Shown: positions 8,805-17,035 of the stretch, in pieces
How positions within the stretch are numbered: the stretch's first letter is position 1
Layout: every line of letters starts with the position of its first letter
Assembly: GCF_014217835.1 (NCBI RefSeq)
Contig: NZ_CP055263.1
Location: 3,909,501 to 3,973,500, forward strand
Source: Metabacillus sp. KUDC1714
GTDB taxonomy: Bacteria; Bacillota; Bacilli; Bacillales; Bacillaceae
Direction of reading: 5' to 3'
DNA: 64,000 nt
Program-made: the position numbers and the translations under genes
The notes under the pieces: generated by a model
Told to the model about the DNA's origin: nothing
The model's database searches: none
Seen by the model: the letters and a program-made list of their open reading frames with translations, nothing else

Positions 8805-9416
8805 ATGGAAGAGTTCATTTTATCAATCATAGAAAATTTTAAAGAGTTATCATATTTAGGAATTATGCTTGCATTAACGATTGAATTTGTGCCAGCAGAG
8901 CTTGTTTTACCTCTTGCAGGGTTTTGGGTATTTGAAGGAGATATGACCTTATGGGGGACTGTTTTAGCAGGAACAATCGGGGGCACTTTTGGTCCATTAA
9001 CTCTATATGCAGTTGGAAGATTTGGAGGAAGACCATTTTTATTGAAATTTGGTAAGTTTGTTTTCATTAATGAAGAAAAACTAGCTAAGGCTGATACATT
9101 TTTTGAACGAAATGGAGCGATGGTTGCTTTTACCGCAAGATTTCTTCCAGGTGTAAGAACATTAATTTCGATTCCTTGTGGTATGGCTAAAATGAATGTT
9201 TGGGTGTTTTCAATCTATACCTTTTTAGCGATGTTTCCGATAACATTTATTTATGTTTACTTAGGTTTTAAGCTTGGAGAAAGATGGAAAGATGTTGCAG
9301 AATTAGCTAATTCCTATATACTACCGATTGGAGTTGGAGTTTTAGTCATTTTTCTACTATATAAATTCCTTTCAATAAGAAGGAAAAAATTAATTAACAA
9401 GAACATTGCTAATTAA
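8805..9416 (+). CDS. DedA family membrane protein
   Basis: This 203-residue protein has about five membrane segments and the DedA (SNARE-associated/VTT) signature FxPGxRTxxxxPxG, read here as FLPGVRTLISIPCG near residue 117. An early EFVPAELVLPLAG motif is also typical. DedA proteins affect membrane homeostasis, and some members (UptA, PopT) flip undecaprenyl phosphate or phosphatidylethanolamine across the membrane. Being divergent from uppP, another undecaprenyl-phosphate recycling gene, is suggestive, but the substrate here is not known. AGGTGA, ten bases before ATG 8805, is a modest ribosome binding site. Confidence 0.85.
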   Translation: MEEFILSIIENFKELSYLGIMLALTIEFVPAELVLPLAGFWVFEGDMTLWGTVLAGTIGGTFGPLTLYAVGRFGGRPFLLKFGKFVFINEEKLAKADTFFERNGAMVAFTARFLPGVRTLISIPCGMAKMNVWVFSIYTFLAMFPITFIYVYLGFKLGERWKDVAELANSYILPIGVGVLVIFLLYKFLSIRRKKLINKNIAN

Positions 9417-9507
9417 TAAAGGCACTTATCTAATGGTTTGTGCACTTCAACTTAGGCTAAGTAAGGCTTTTATCAAAACATCCTTAAATAAACTAAAGAA
9501 AAATCTG

Positions 9508-9537
9508 TTGACAAAGGTATCAACTTCAACATATGAT
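9508..9537 (+). promoter_or_regulatory. sigma-A promoter of the ykoY riboswitch transcript
   Basis: TTGACA (9508-9513) and TATGAT (9532-9537) are separated by 18 bases. Transcription would start near 9544, about 20 bases before the riboswitch. The stretch 9417-9507 holds no recognisable feature. Confidence 0.6.
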
Positions 9538-9559
9538 AATAGTAACTTAATATTCTTCT

Positions 9560-9703
9560 TTCAAAGGGGAGTAGCGTTCAGGGTAATACCTGAAAACAAA
9601 GTCGTCATTTCATGGATTTTCTTCCATCGGCTTTGTTGGCATGAACGGATTTGTAATACATGCTCAGCAAGACCTTTGCCTACGTTGGCAAAGGTCTTTT
9701 TTT
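9560..9703 (+). promoter_or_regulatory. yybP-ykoY manganese riboswitch with terminator
   Basis: TCAAAGGGGAGTAGCG at 9561-9576 is the conserved 5' part of the yybP-ykoY motif, and GTCGTCATTTC around 9601 resembles the metal-binding loop region of the ykoY example. The 3' end is an intrinsic terminator, AGACCTTTGCC (9670-9680) with GGCAAAGGTCT (9687-9697) plus a T-run. Members of this class bind Mn2+ and switch the terminator off. A TerC-family gene directly downstream is the classic arrangement. Confidence 0.92.
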
Positions 9704-9763
9704 GTTGTCCTTTTGCTAACACAGGGTATAAGAAAAATAGCCTAAAGCATAGGAGGAGAAAAA

Positions 9764-10558
9764 ATGGATGTAACATTATTGTTTGAGTATGGCTGGGTAT
9801 TACTTGTTCTTGTCGCTCTTGAGGGCATATTAGCAGCTGATAATGCACTTGTTATGGCAGTGATGGTTAAGCATTTACCAGATGAAAAAAGGAAAAAAGC
9901 ATTGTTTTATGGGCTTGCAGGTGCGTTTATTTTACGATTTGGTGCATTATTTTTAATTTCGTTTTTAGTAAACGTATGGCAGGTTCAGGCAATTGGTGCC
10001 GTTTATCTACTTTATATTTCGATCAATCATATAATAAAGAAATTTGTACTGAAAAAGCATGAGCATCAAAAAAAGGTAAAAAAAGAGTCTGGCTTCTGGG
10101 GAACAGTATTGAAAGTAGAATTAGCTGATTTGGCATTTGCTGTCGATTCTATTTTGGCGGCGGTTGCTTTAGCTGTAACATTACCAGCTACTAATCTTCC
10201 TGTCATTGGTGGGTTAGATGGTGGTCAATTCCTGATAATCCTAGCAGGAGGAATTATTGGAATTATCATTATGAGATTTGCTGCTACGTACTTTGTAAAA
10301 CTTCTAAAGAAAAAACCAAATCTTGAAACAGCAGCTTTTGTCATTGTAGGTTGGGTTGGAGTTAAGCTAGCGTTGTATACGTTAGCACACCCAGAAATTG
10401 ATCTAGTGTCTAAACATTTTATTGAATCAGCAACATGGAAACTGATTTTCTGGATTGTTCTTGCTGGAATTGCTATTGGCGGTTGGTTCTTATCGAAGGA
10501 TGTAAACGTTGAAGATGAGACAGATCAACAATTAATGAAAAGGGTTGAAAACCAATAA
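9764..10558 (+). CDS. ykoY: TerC family manganese exporter, YkoY (MeeY)
   Basis: This 264-residue integral membrane protein has about seven segments and the TerC-family acidic motifs: AADNALVM with D26-N27, and ELADLAFAVDSI with D122 and D128, which should line the metal site. B. subtilis YkoY belongs to the group reported to export Mn2+ and to supply it to exported metalloenzymes. The start ATG 9764 follows AGGAGG. A yybP-ykoY riboswitch directly upstream predicts induction by excess Mn2+. A terminator at 10567-10603 closes the monocistronic unit. Confidence 0.9.
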   Translation: MDVTLLFEYGWVLLVLVALEGILAADNALVMAVMVKHLPDEKRKKALFYGLAGAFILRFGALFLISFLVNVWQVQAIGAVYLLYISINHIIKKFVLKKHEHQKKVKKESGFWGTVLKVELADLAFAVDSILAAVALAVTLPATNLPVIGGLDGGQFLIILAGGIIGIIIMRFAATYFVKLLKKKPNLETAAFVIVGWVGVKLALYTLAHPEIDLVSKHFIESATWKLIFWIVLAGIAIGGWFLSKDVNVEDETDQQLMKRVENQ

Positions 10559-10566
10559 CGTGATTT

Positions 10567-10604
10567 AAAGACGTTTGATAGTAAATTATCAGACGTCTTT
10601 TTTT
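10567..10604 (+). terminator. terminator after ykoY
   Basis: AAAGACGTTTGATA (10567-10580) pairs with TATCAGACGTCTTT (10587-10600), one mismatch, and a T-run follows. Confidence 0.85.
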
Positions 10605-11087
10605 GTAAGAAAGTATTAAAAATTAGATTTTATGGAATATTCATACCTAAAAATTATAAAAAATGGGGGTTTAATATAAGTAAATACTTGAAAGTGACAA
10701 CTTTTTATGTCAAATATGTAACAAAACATAGGATTAATTACTTATATTAATTTTTTTTCGGAAAATATTTTTTTGTGCACCCTTAATACGGAAAGTTGTA
10801 TCGAAATAATGTAGTGAAAGAAGAATTAAGTCATCAAGATTAAAGGAGGGTTAGAGGTTTACAAATGGCTTAAATAAGGAGAAAATAAGGTTTTCTTGTC
10901 GAAAAAGTTAACGAATATAATGAACATATATTGATCATTTTTTTCGTCAATCATTATATTTGATTTTCAATTTATGTCGTGTACGTGAAAATCGTCCTCA
11001 TGTTTTTCGTGGGTATAAAGTACTGTTATTTGTAACAATTGTCTTTAATTTGTAGAAAACAAGAAAGATAGTTTCATATTTCTTCCT
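10605..11087. other. long sigI upstream region with inverted repeat
   Basis: This gene-free stretch of nearly 500 bp is unusually AT-rich. It holds a perfect 13-bp inverted repeat, TTAATATAAGTAA (10671-10683) and TTACTTATATTAA (10738-10750), whose right arm runs into eight T residues. An AAAGGAGGG at about 10842 resembles a ribosome binding site, but the nearest ATG (10865) is followed at once by a stop. No known riboswitch signature was found. It may contain extra sigI promoters, including an autoregulated SigI one, which I could not place. Confidence 0.4.
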
Positions 11088-11116
11088 TTGCGATCCCTAT
11101 GTAATTTAGCTATTAT
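11088..11116 (+). promoter_or_regulatory. candidate sigma-A promoter of sigI-rsgI
   Basis: TTGCGA (11088-11093) and TATTAT (11111-11116) are separated by exactly 17 bases. The -10 box matches five of six consensus bases and the -35 box four. The leader would be about 32 bases long. Confidence 0.55.
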
Positions 11117-11140
11117 AGACAAAGTAATATAGGGGAAACA

Positions 11141-11152
11141 GAGGTGAACCTC
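11141..11152 (+). promoter_or_regulatory. small hairpin over the sigI ribosome binding site
   Basis: GAGGTGAACCTC can fold as GAGG-TGAA-CCTC, a four-bp stem with a four-base loop that pairs the Shine-Dalgarno core. It ends two bases before ATG 11155. It is weak, so it could open on mild heating, but this is inference only. Confidence 0.3.
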
Positions 11153-11154
11153 CA

Positions 11155-11901
11155 ATGCTTAGCCTTTTATTTAAACTAAGTAAGAAAAAACGTACATTAG
11201 AAGATACCGTTCTTTTAATTCAACAAGGTGACAGAGATTTACAAAACCAATTGATTGAACAATATAAACCATTTATTGCGAAAACTGTATCTTCTGTTTG
11301 TAAACGATATATAAACGAAAATGATGATGAATTTAGTATAGGATTAATTGCATTTAATGATGCAATAGAAAAATATTCAACAGATAAAGGAAGTTCATTG
11401 TTTGCTTTTGCTGAATTAGTGATTAAACGTAAAGTAATTGATTATATTCGTAAGGAAGTACGTAATCCTTATACGATTAATCTAGACCTTCATGAGCATG
11501 AAGAGGGAGAATTCTCTCAAAGTAAAATTGAATCTGATTTATCAATTGATGAATATACAAAAATGATTGAGCAAGAGCACCGAAAGGAAGAAATTGCCTA
11601 TTTTCAGCATTGCCTAAAAGATTTTAAATTAACATTTGCTGAAATAGTTGAACAATCTCCAAAGCATTATGATGCAAGGCAAAATGCAATTGTGGTCGCA
11701 ACGAAATTAGTAGAGGATGACGAATTGAGGGAATTTCTTTTCCAAAAAAAACAACTTCCTGTAAAACAGCTTGAGGCAAAAGTTGCAGTAAGTCGAAAGA
11801 CAATCGAAAGAAATAGAAAATATATTATTGCAATGGCCATCATTCTGTCAGGGGACTTCCTCTATTTAAAAGATTATATTAAAGGGGTGCTACATTCATG
11901 A
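11155..11901 (+). CDS. sigI: RNA polymerase sigma factor SigI
   Basis: This 248-residue sigma-70-like factor has a region 2 (about residues 20-105) containing EFSIGLIAFNDAIEKY and a GSSLFAFAELVIKRKVIDYIRKE stretch typical of SigI. The C-terminal part (residues 150-240) carries a helix-turn-helix-like segment, AKVAVSRKTIERNRKYI. SigI directs heat and cell-envelope stress transcription in B. subtilis and is held inactive by RsgI. GAGGTGA lies seven bases before the start ATG. The stop overlaps the rsgI start by four bases (ATGA), so the pair is translationally coupled. Confidence 0.94.
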   Translation: MLSLLFKLSKKKRTLEDTVLLIQQGDRDLQNQLIEQYKPFIAKTVSSVCKRYINENDDEFSIGLIAFNDAIEKYSTDKGSSLFAFAELVIKRKVIDYIRKEVRNPYTINLDLHEHEEGEFSQSKIESDLSIDEYTKMIEQEHRKEEIAYFQHCLKDFKLTFAEIVEQSPKHYDARQNAIVVATKLVEDDELREFLFQKKQLPVKQLEAKVAVSRKTIERNRKYIIAMAIILSGDFLYLKDYIKGVLHS

Positions 11902-13106
11902 AGAGAGGGGTCGTCGTCGAGTATAATGATGACTTTGTAACACTGCTCACCCCAGATGGGCAATTCTTAAAAACTAATAGTAAATTGGGCAGCTATGAAA
12001 TAGGGGAAGAAATTACTTTTTTTCCTTTAATGGATGAACGTGAAGAGGCTGCTACAAGAACCTCTAAAATAAAACAAAGAAGTTTAATTGACCTATTTAA
12101 TTCTCGAAAAGTTAGGGTAGGCGCTTTATCTGTGTTAGCAATTATGATTTTTATGATAAGTTTTTTACCGTCTTTTAATAATGATAAAGTGTATGCGTAT
12201 ATGTCGATTGATATTAATCCTAGCTTTGAAGTTGGGATTGATAATCAATTAAACGTTATTTCCCTAGTGCCTCTAAATGAAGAAGCAGAAAAGCTTATTG
12301 ATAAGCTTCCTGATTGGGAAAAAAAACCCTTTGATAAAATTGTTGATGCTATTGTAGCTGAATCTAAAGTAGAGGGCTACGTTTATCCAGGTAAGGAAAT
12401 TTTGATAACAACAGTAATTAATGAAGAAGATAAAGCTATTCAAACCAAGTTGGAAGCAGGGATTGATGATATTAGTACCTCTTATGAAGATGAGGAAATG
12501 GTTGTCAATACGATTGAGTCTGATAATGAAACGAGAGAAAAGGCTCAGAATCAAGGGATTTCTACTGGGAAGTATATAGAGCTTAAAGAGAAAGCCAATG
12601 CCCCTAAAGAAAGGGTAAAAGAGCCTGCAAAAAAACAAGAACAATCAGATAATAGCTCATTAAATAATAAAGCAGACAACGAAACTTTAACGGAAGATAC
12701 AAATGGTAATAACCAAGCGGTAAAGGAAAAGTTAGAATCAGAAACAAAAGTTAAGCTTGAAGATGCAAAAAAGAAGTTAAAAGAGAACTCAAACTCAAGT
12801 ATTAGGAACAGCAATGATAAAAATGAAAAAAAACTAAGTGACATTAATAAAAATGTACACAAGCAGGAAAAAGATGCACTGAAAAATGCAGAAAAAAAAC
12901 GTGAAAACCAAAAGATGAACAATAAAGAAAATAGACACGATCGAAACAATTGGGATTATTATGAAGATAGAGATGATTGGGACAACTGGGATGAAAAAGA
13001 CAATCGAAACTCTAAAGAAAATAGAGGAAAAAGTGATAAAGAAAAAGAAAATCTAAACAAATGGAATAAAGATAATAGAAACAAAAATGACGATGACAAT
13101 GATTGA
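11898..13106 (+). CDS. rsgI: anti-sigma factor RsgI
   Basis: This 402-residue single-pass membrane protein binds SigI through its cytosolic N-terminal RsgI domain (residues 1-50, MKRGVVVEYNDDFVTLLTPDG). One transmembrane helix covers about residues 73-92. The extracellular part begins with AYMSIDINPSFEVGID; N107-P108 is the expected autoproteolysis site that lets regulated intramembrane proteolysis release SigI. The last 170 residues are low-complexity and rich in Lys, Asn, Asp and Glu, ending DDDND, with no carbohydrate-binding module as found in clostridial RsgI sensors. A terminator at 13148-13177 closes the operon. Confidence 0.93.
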   Translation: MKRGVVVEYNDDFVTLLTPDGQFLKTNSKLGSYEIGEEITFFPLMDEREEAATRTSKIKQRSLIDLFNSRKVRVGALSVLAIMIFMISFLPSFNNDKVYAYMSIDINPSFEVGIDNQLNVISLVPLNEEAEKLIDKLPDWEKKPFDKIVDAIVAESKVEGYVYPGKEILITTVINEEDKAIQTKLEAGIDDISTSYEDEEMVVNTIESDNETREKAQNQGISTGKYIELKEKANAPKERVKEPAKKQEQSDNSSLNNKADNETLTEDTNGNNQAVKEKLESETKVKLEDAKKKLKENSNSSIRNSNDKNEKKLSDINKNVHKQEKDALKNAEKKRENQKMNNKENRHDRNNWDYYEDRDDWDNWDEKDNRNSKENRGKSDKEKENLNKWNKDNRNKNDDDND

Positions 13107-13147
13107 TTTTCTTACCAATAGTAAGAGGTCATTATGAATAAAATAGT

Positions 13148-13177
13148 AAAAAGGCTGATCAAAATGTCAGCCTTTTT
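13148..13177. terminator. terminator shared by rsgI and the convergent SASP gene
   Basis: AAAAAGGCTGA (13148-13158) pairs perfectly with TCAGCCTTTTT (13167-13177). The A and T ends let it work in both directions. Confidence 0.88.
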
Positions 13178-13186
13178 GCCATTTAA

Positions 13187-13387
13187 TTATTCAGTTTTTT
13201 GACCGTTTAATTGTGCTTGAGCTTGTGCAACTAAACGTTTTGTAATTTCTCCACCAACGGATCCGTTTGAGCGAGAAACTGTATCTGATCCTAAATGAAC
13301 ACCAAATTCTTGAGCAATTTCATATTTAATTTGATCCAGAGCTTGTTCAATGCCTGGGACAAGTAACTTATTACTACTTCTAGACAT
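13187..13387 (-). CDS. alpha/beta-type small acid-soluble spore protein
   Basis: This 66-residue protein shows the two conserved SASP blocks: [17 protein letters not shown], containing the GPR protease cleavage site after the Glu of EIAQEFGV, and [16 protein letters not shown]. Such proteins coat spore DNA, protect it from UV and heat, and are degraded during germination. AGGGGGG lies seven bases before ATG 13387. The sspD gene holds the equivalent place in B. subtilis, so orthology is likely but not certain. A SigG promoter is expected upstream; I could not identify a convincing one in the reverse complement of 13388-13480. Confidence 0.94.
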   Translation of the reverse strand: MSRSSNKLLVPGIEQALDQIKYEIAQEFGVHLGSDTVSRSNGSVGGEITKRLVAQAQAQLNGQKTE

Positions 13388-13536
13388 ACTCTTTACCCCC
13401 CTTTTAATAATCTTAATAAAGCTGGCATAGATTAAATCCTAAATACTTAATATTAAGGATAACTTAGGTCAGCCTTATTCATAATTTTTCATAAAAGGCC
13501 ATTTTCTATACTGGTAATGTTTAGCCTGAAGAGAAA

Positions 13537-14232
13537 TTAAGATTTTTCATTTAAATAAACTTGTGCTCTCGTTTGCAAATGGGATGCTAAAACAGACAAG
13601 ACAGTAATAACTAAAACATTTCTAATTGCCTCCCATTGTTGGGCTGGAAGTTCTGAAAACTTCTTAGGAATCGTGTTGATTTTATGAACAATATTTTTCT
13701 CTAATGTTTTATCATTTAGTGATAACGAGGGTAAAGCTTCAAGAGAGTCAAGAACTGTTGCATAAATTTCATAAAAGATGATTGGACTAATTAAATCGTC
13801 ACTTCGATCTGATAAGGTATTAAATACAATTGTTAAAAGGTTTCGTATTTTTTCAAAATCAAAAACTGTTTTTAAATCTCTTACAATTAATAGCATTGCG
13901 GCTTGTTCAATTGAATATTTTTTACCAAGCTCTGGTGTACCGATCAATTCTTTGATATCACGCTTAATCCAGTTTTGAATTGAAGTTGACTTAAGAGATG
14001 TAAGCTCACATAAATTTGCAAGAGATACAATTTCATTTGTTGATAAGCCATATACTTGATTGTGACTGCGTCGTTTATTCGTTTTTAACAGAAAGGTTGG
14101 GACTTGCATTTCTTTACTAAGAGAAACTCCTATTGCGTGTTCTAATATTAATGAAGGAGATTGGTTTGACTCTCCCTTTAAGGAATATAATAAATTTGTC
14201 ATTTGTTTACGAGTTAATTGAATTGGCATCAT
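13537..14232 (-). CDS. ykrK: YkrK-like DUF1836 transcriptional regulator
   Basis: This 231-residue soluble protein has a helix-turn-helix-like segment at about residues 65-125 (LSTNEIVSLANLCELTS...TSIQNWIKRD), followed by a helical effector part typical of DUF1836. B. subtilis ykrK is also divergent from htpX and has been reported to repress it. Here the two genes face away from each other across about 200 bp, with matching inverted TATAGAA(A)CATA sites near each start (14264-14274 and 14370-14381). GAGGTG precedes two adjacent ATG codons (14232 and 14229), either of which may be used. The function rests on synteny and domain content. Confidence 0.75.
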   Translation of the reverse strand: MMPIQLTRKQMTNLLYSLKGESNQSPSLILEHAIGVSLSKEMQVPTFLLKTNKRRSHNQVYGLSTNEIVSLANLCELTSLKSTSIQNWIKRDIKELIGTPELGKKYSIEQAAMLLIVRDLKTVFDFEKIRNLLTIVFNTLSDRSDDLISPIIFYEIYATVLDSLEALPSLSLNDKTLEKNIVHKINTIPKKFSELPAQQWEAIRNVLVITVLSVLASHLQTRAQVYLNEKS

Positions 14233-14263
14233 GACACCTCAGTCTTGTATCTTAAATACTAAT

Positions 14264-14274
14264 TATAGAACATA
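14264..14274 (+). promoter_or_regulatory. candidate regulator site, ykrK side
   Basis: TATAGAACATA is an inverted near-copy of the site that overlaps the htpX -10 box (14370-14381), differing by one missing A. The position, 32 bases before the ykrK start, suits autoregulation by YkrK. This is inference. Confidence 0.4.
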
Positions 14275-14354
14275 CTATAGTGATTTTTCCATTATGAGCA
14301 AGAAATGGATGTTAATAATAAATAATAAAGTTTTTGTAAAGGAAGTATTCAATC

Positions 14355-14383
14355 TTGCAATTCTACGAATATGTTTCTATAAT
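14355..14383 (+). promoter_or_regulatory. sigma-A promoter of htpX with overlapping candidate operator
   Basis: TTGCAA (14355-14360) and TATAAT (14378-14383) are 17 bases apart. TATGTTTCTATA (14370-14381) overlaps the -10 box and is the inverted counterpart of the site at 14264. A repressor bound there would block RNA polymerase. Confidence 0.6.
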
Positions 14384-14429
14384 TTAATTATAATATAAGT
14401 TCAAATGAACTTGAAACCTGGAGGTTAAA

Positions 14430-15308
14430 ATGGCTAGACGAATCTTTCTCTTTCTTTTATCAAATATTCTTGTTTTAACGACAATAGGTATTGTTTTATC
14501 CTTATTAAACGTATCACCCTATCAAACGTTGAACGGTAATCTTGATCTAGTTAACTTACTAATTTTTAGTGCTGTAATTGGATTTACAGGTTCGTTTATG
14601 TCATTAGCAATGTCTCGATGGATGGCAAAAATGATGATGAGGGTCCAAGTTATAGATCCTTCAGCATCTCTTTCATCAATTGAGCGTGACTTAGTAGATA
14701 GAGTTCATCGTTTGTCTAGAGCAGCAGGGTTAACCAAAATGCCTCAAGTAGGTATTTATCAGTCACCAGAAGTAAATGCATTTGCTACAGGTCCTTCTAA
14801 ACGTCGTTCACTTGTAGCTGTTTCAACTGGATTATTACATGAGATGGATGATGCTGCAATTGAGGGTGTTATTGCTCATGAGGTGGCACATATCGCTAAT
14901 GGAGATATGGTGACAATGACTTTATTACAAGGGATCGTCAATACATTTGTTGTCTTTTTTGCTCGGATTGCAGCTTGGCTAGTCACTCGTTTTGTAAGAG
15001 AAGATATTGCGCCAATTGTTCATTTTATTGCAGTAATTATATTTCAGTTGGTATTTTCAGTGTTAGGAAGCCTTGTTGTTTTTGCCTTTTCAAGATATCG
15101 TGAATTTCATGCAGATAGAGGTGGAGCAGACTTAGCTGGTAAGGACAAAATGATTCATGCTCTTCGTTCATTAAAACACTATACTGGGCGTGTAAGAGAT
15201 GACCAAGCTTCACTATCAACATTGAAAATTAATAGCAAAAAGGGACTGTCATTATTTTCGACACATCCGGATTTGGATGATCGAATCAGTCGACTTGAAG
15301 CAAAATAA
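14430..15308 (+). CDS. htpX: membrane zinc metalloprotease HtpX
   Basis: This 292-residue M48 family protease performs quality control of membrane proteins. It has two N-terminal membrane segments (about 5-28 and 38-62), the zinc motif HEVAH with H150, E151 and H154, and the third ligand E225 in [14 protein letters not shown]. Two more hydrophobic stretches lie between these motifs. The catalytic site faces the cytosol in the family. GGAGG lies six bases before ATG 14430. Expression is probably controlled by the divergent YkrK-type protein. Confidence 0.95.
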   Translation: MARRIFLFLLSNILVLTTIGIVLSLLNVSPYQTLNGNLDLVNLLIFSAVIGFTGSFMSLAMSRWMAKMMMRVQVIDPSASLSSIERDLVDRVHRLSRAAGLTKMPQVGIYQSPEVNAFATGPSKRRSLVAVSTGLLHEMDDAAIEGVIAHEVAHIANGDMVTMTLLQGIVNTFVVFFARIAAWLVTRFVREDIAPIVHFIAVIIFQLVFSVLGSLVVFAFSRYREFHADRGGADLAGKDKMIHALRSLKHYTGRVRDDQASLSTLKINSKKGLSLFSTHPDLDDRISRLEAK

Positions 15309-15318
15309 TCGTTTAGGG

Positions 15319-15358
15319 GTGATTTATAAGTGGTAGTTACTTATAAGTCATCTTTTTT
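15319..15358 (+). terminator. terminator after htpX
   Basis: GATTTATAAGT (15321-15331) pairs with ACTTATAAGTC (15339-15349), with one G-T pair, and is followed by TCTTTTTTT. The remaining 200 bp up to ktrD hold no identified element. Confidence 0.8.
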
Positions 15359-15561
15359 TATTTTTTTATAGGAAATAAAATAAAGTAATAGACTCGAGTA
15401 ATCCAATTTGTGAAAAGAACTTTCCATAATCTATGCAATTTTCTAAAATTAAAGTATTATTGAAAAGCACTTTAATTTTGTTCGTTTTTTCTTTATGATA
15501 GAGGGCATACATATTTTATAGTGTCGTTATGACGTTAAAGCAGTTTTTATGATAGGAATGA

Positions 15562-16914
15562 ATGAAAATGAACAAATGGAAGCTACGTTTGCAATCATTA
15601 ACACCCGTACAATTAATCGTATCTTATTATTTTATAGCTGTTACAGTTTCTGTTATTTTATTAAGTTTGCCTGTAGCGCATAAGCCTGGTGTGGAATGGT
15701 CGTTTATTGATGGCTTGTTTACGGCTGTTAGTGCTGTAAGCGTGACAGGTCTTACTGCTATTTCAACATCTGATACATTCAGTGTACCTGGAATTTTTAT
15801 ATTGATTTTTGTTCTACAATTTGGAGGCATAGGTGTTATGTCTCTTGGTACATTTGTCTGGCTAATCATGGGGAAGAAGATCGGCCTAAAAGAACGACAA
15901 TTGATCATGACAGATCAAAACCAAACCAATCTGAGTGGCATTGTAAATTTGATAAGACAAATAATCGGCTTAATTCTATTAATTGAATTAACAGGCGGGA
16001 TCATCTTAGGAGTCTATTTCCTGAACTATTTTGAAACATGGCAGGAAGCTTTTTTACATGGGATTTTCACATCGGTTAGTGCGACGACGAACGGTGGTTT
16101 CGATATTACCGGACAATCTATGATCCCATTTGCAGACGATTATTTTATCCAATTTATAGTTATCATTTTGATTATACTTGGAGCAATCGGGTTTCCAGTA
16201 TTAATCGAGGTAAAGGACTTCTTATTTAACAAAAATAAAAAATATCGATTTTCCTTATTCACTAAGATTACATCAATCACTTTTTTCTCATTAGTTATAG
16301 GTGGAACAATTGCTATTGCATGCTTAGAATATTCTTATTTTTATAAAGGGATGGTATGGCACGAAACATTGTTTTATTCGTTGTTTCAATCTACAGCTAC
16401 TAGAAGTGCTGGGTTAGCTACAATGGATGTTAGTATGTATACTGAACCAACTTTACTCGTGATTTGTGCATTAATGTTTATTGGAGCCTCGCCAAGCTCA
16501 GTAGGTGGTGGGATACGGACAACAACTTTTGCTTTAAACCTTTTATTTCTTTTTCATTTTGCAAGAGGAAATAAATCAATTAAGATCTTTAAACGTGAGT
16601 TACACGAAGAAGATTTAATGAAGTCAGTTGTGGTGACAATGATGGCGATGTTAATATGTTTTTTCGCTGTTGTCATATTAACAATCACAGAACCATTTTC
16701 ATTGACTGAAATTTTATTTGAGGTATGTTCAGCGTTTGGAACAACTGGACTTTCTATGGGAATTACACCTGATTTAAGTACAGTAGGAAAAGTAGTGATT
16801 ATGATATTAATGTTCATTGGTAGAATTGGGATTTTATCATTTTTATATTTATTAGGCACAAAAGAAAGAAAAGATAATTACCATTTTCCAAAGGAAAGAG
16901 TTATTATTGGATAA
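15562..16914 (+). CDS. ktrD: K+ uptake channel subunit KtrD
   Basis: This 450-residue Trk/Ktr/HKT-type membrane subunit moves K+ driven by membrane potential and Na+, gated by a cytosolic RCK ring (KtrC in B. subtilis, not in this window). Four pore-loop repeats are visible: SAVSVTGLTA (about 52-61), SVSATTNGGFD, STATRSAGLAT and CSAFGTTGLSMG, each carrying the filter Gly. The long M2-loop is SPSSVGGGIRTTT. ATG 15562 is taken as start with AGGAA just upstream; ATG 15568 is possible. Position after htpX matches B. subtilis. A terminator follows at 16923-16952. Confidence 0.9.
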   Translation: MKMNKWKLRLQSLTPVQLIVSYYFIAVTVSVILLSLPVAHKPGVEWSFIDGLFTAVSAVSVTGLTAISTSDTFSVPGIFILIFVLQFGGIGVMSLGTFVWLIMGKKIGLKERQLIMTDQNQTNLSGIVNLIRQIIGLILLIELTGGIILGVYFLNYFETWQEAFLHGIFTSVSATTNGGFDITGQSMIPFADDYFIQFIVIILIILGAIGFPVLIEVKDFLFNKNKKYRFSLFTKITSITFFSLVIGGTIAIACLEYSYFYKGMVWHETLFYSLFQSTATRSAGLATMDVSMYTEPTLLVICALMFIGASPSSVGGGIRTTTFALNLLFLFHFARGNKSIKIFKRELHEEDLMKSVVVTMMAMLICFFAVVILTITEPFSLTEILFEVCSAFGTTGLSMGITPDLSTVGKVVIMILMFIGRIGILSFLYLLGTKERKDNYHFPKERVIIG

Positions 16915-16922
16915 AACTTATG

Positions 16923-16952
16923 AAGGTTGACGTACTCGTCAATCCTTTTTTT
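16923..16952 (+). terminator. terminator after ktrD
   Basis: AAGGTTGACG (16923-16932) pairs with CGTCAATCCTT (16937-16947) with a one-base bulge, followed by a T-run. Confidence 0.8.
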
Positions 16953-17035
16953 ATGAAGACAATTAGGCAGAATCTCTGTTAATTTAAAATCACTATGATA
17001 TACTTTCTTGGTACAATATGTAAAGTGGAGGGTGG

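Noticed and set aside
9406..9786. 126-codon frame between dedA and ykoY
   Set aside because: It runs across the manganese riboswitch and its terminator, so it is a chance frame in structured RNA.
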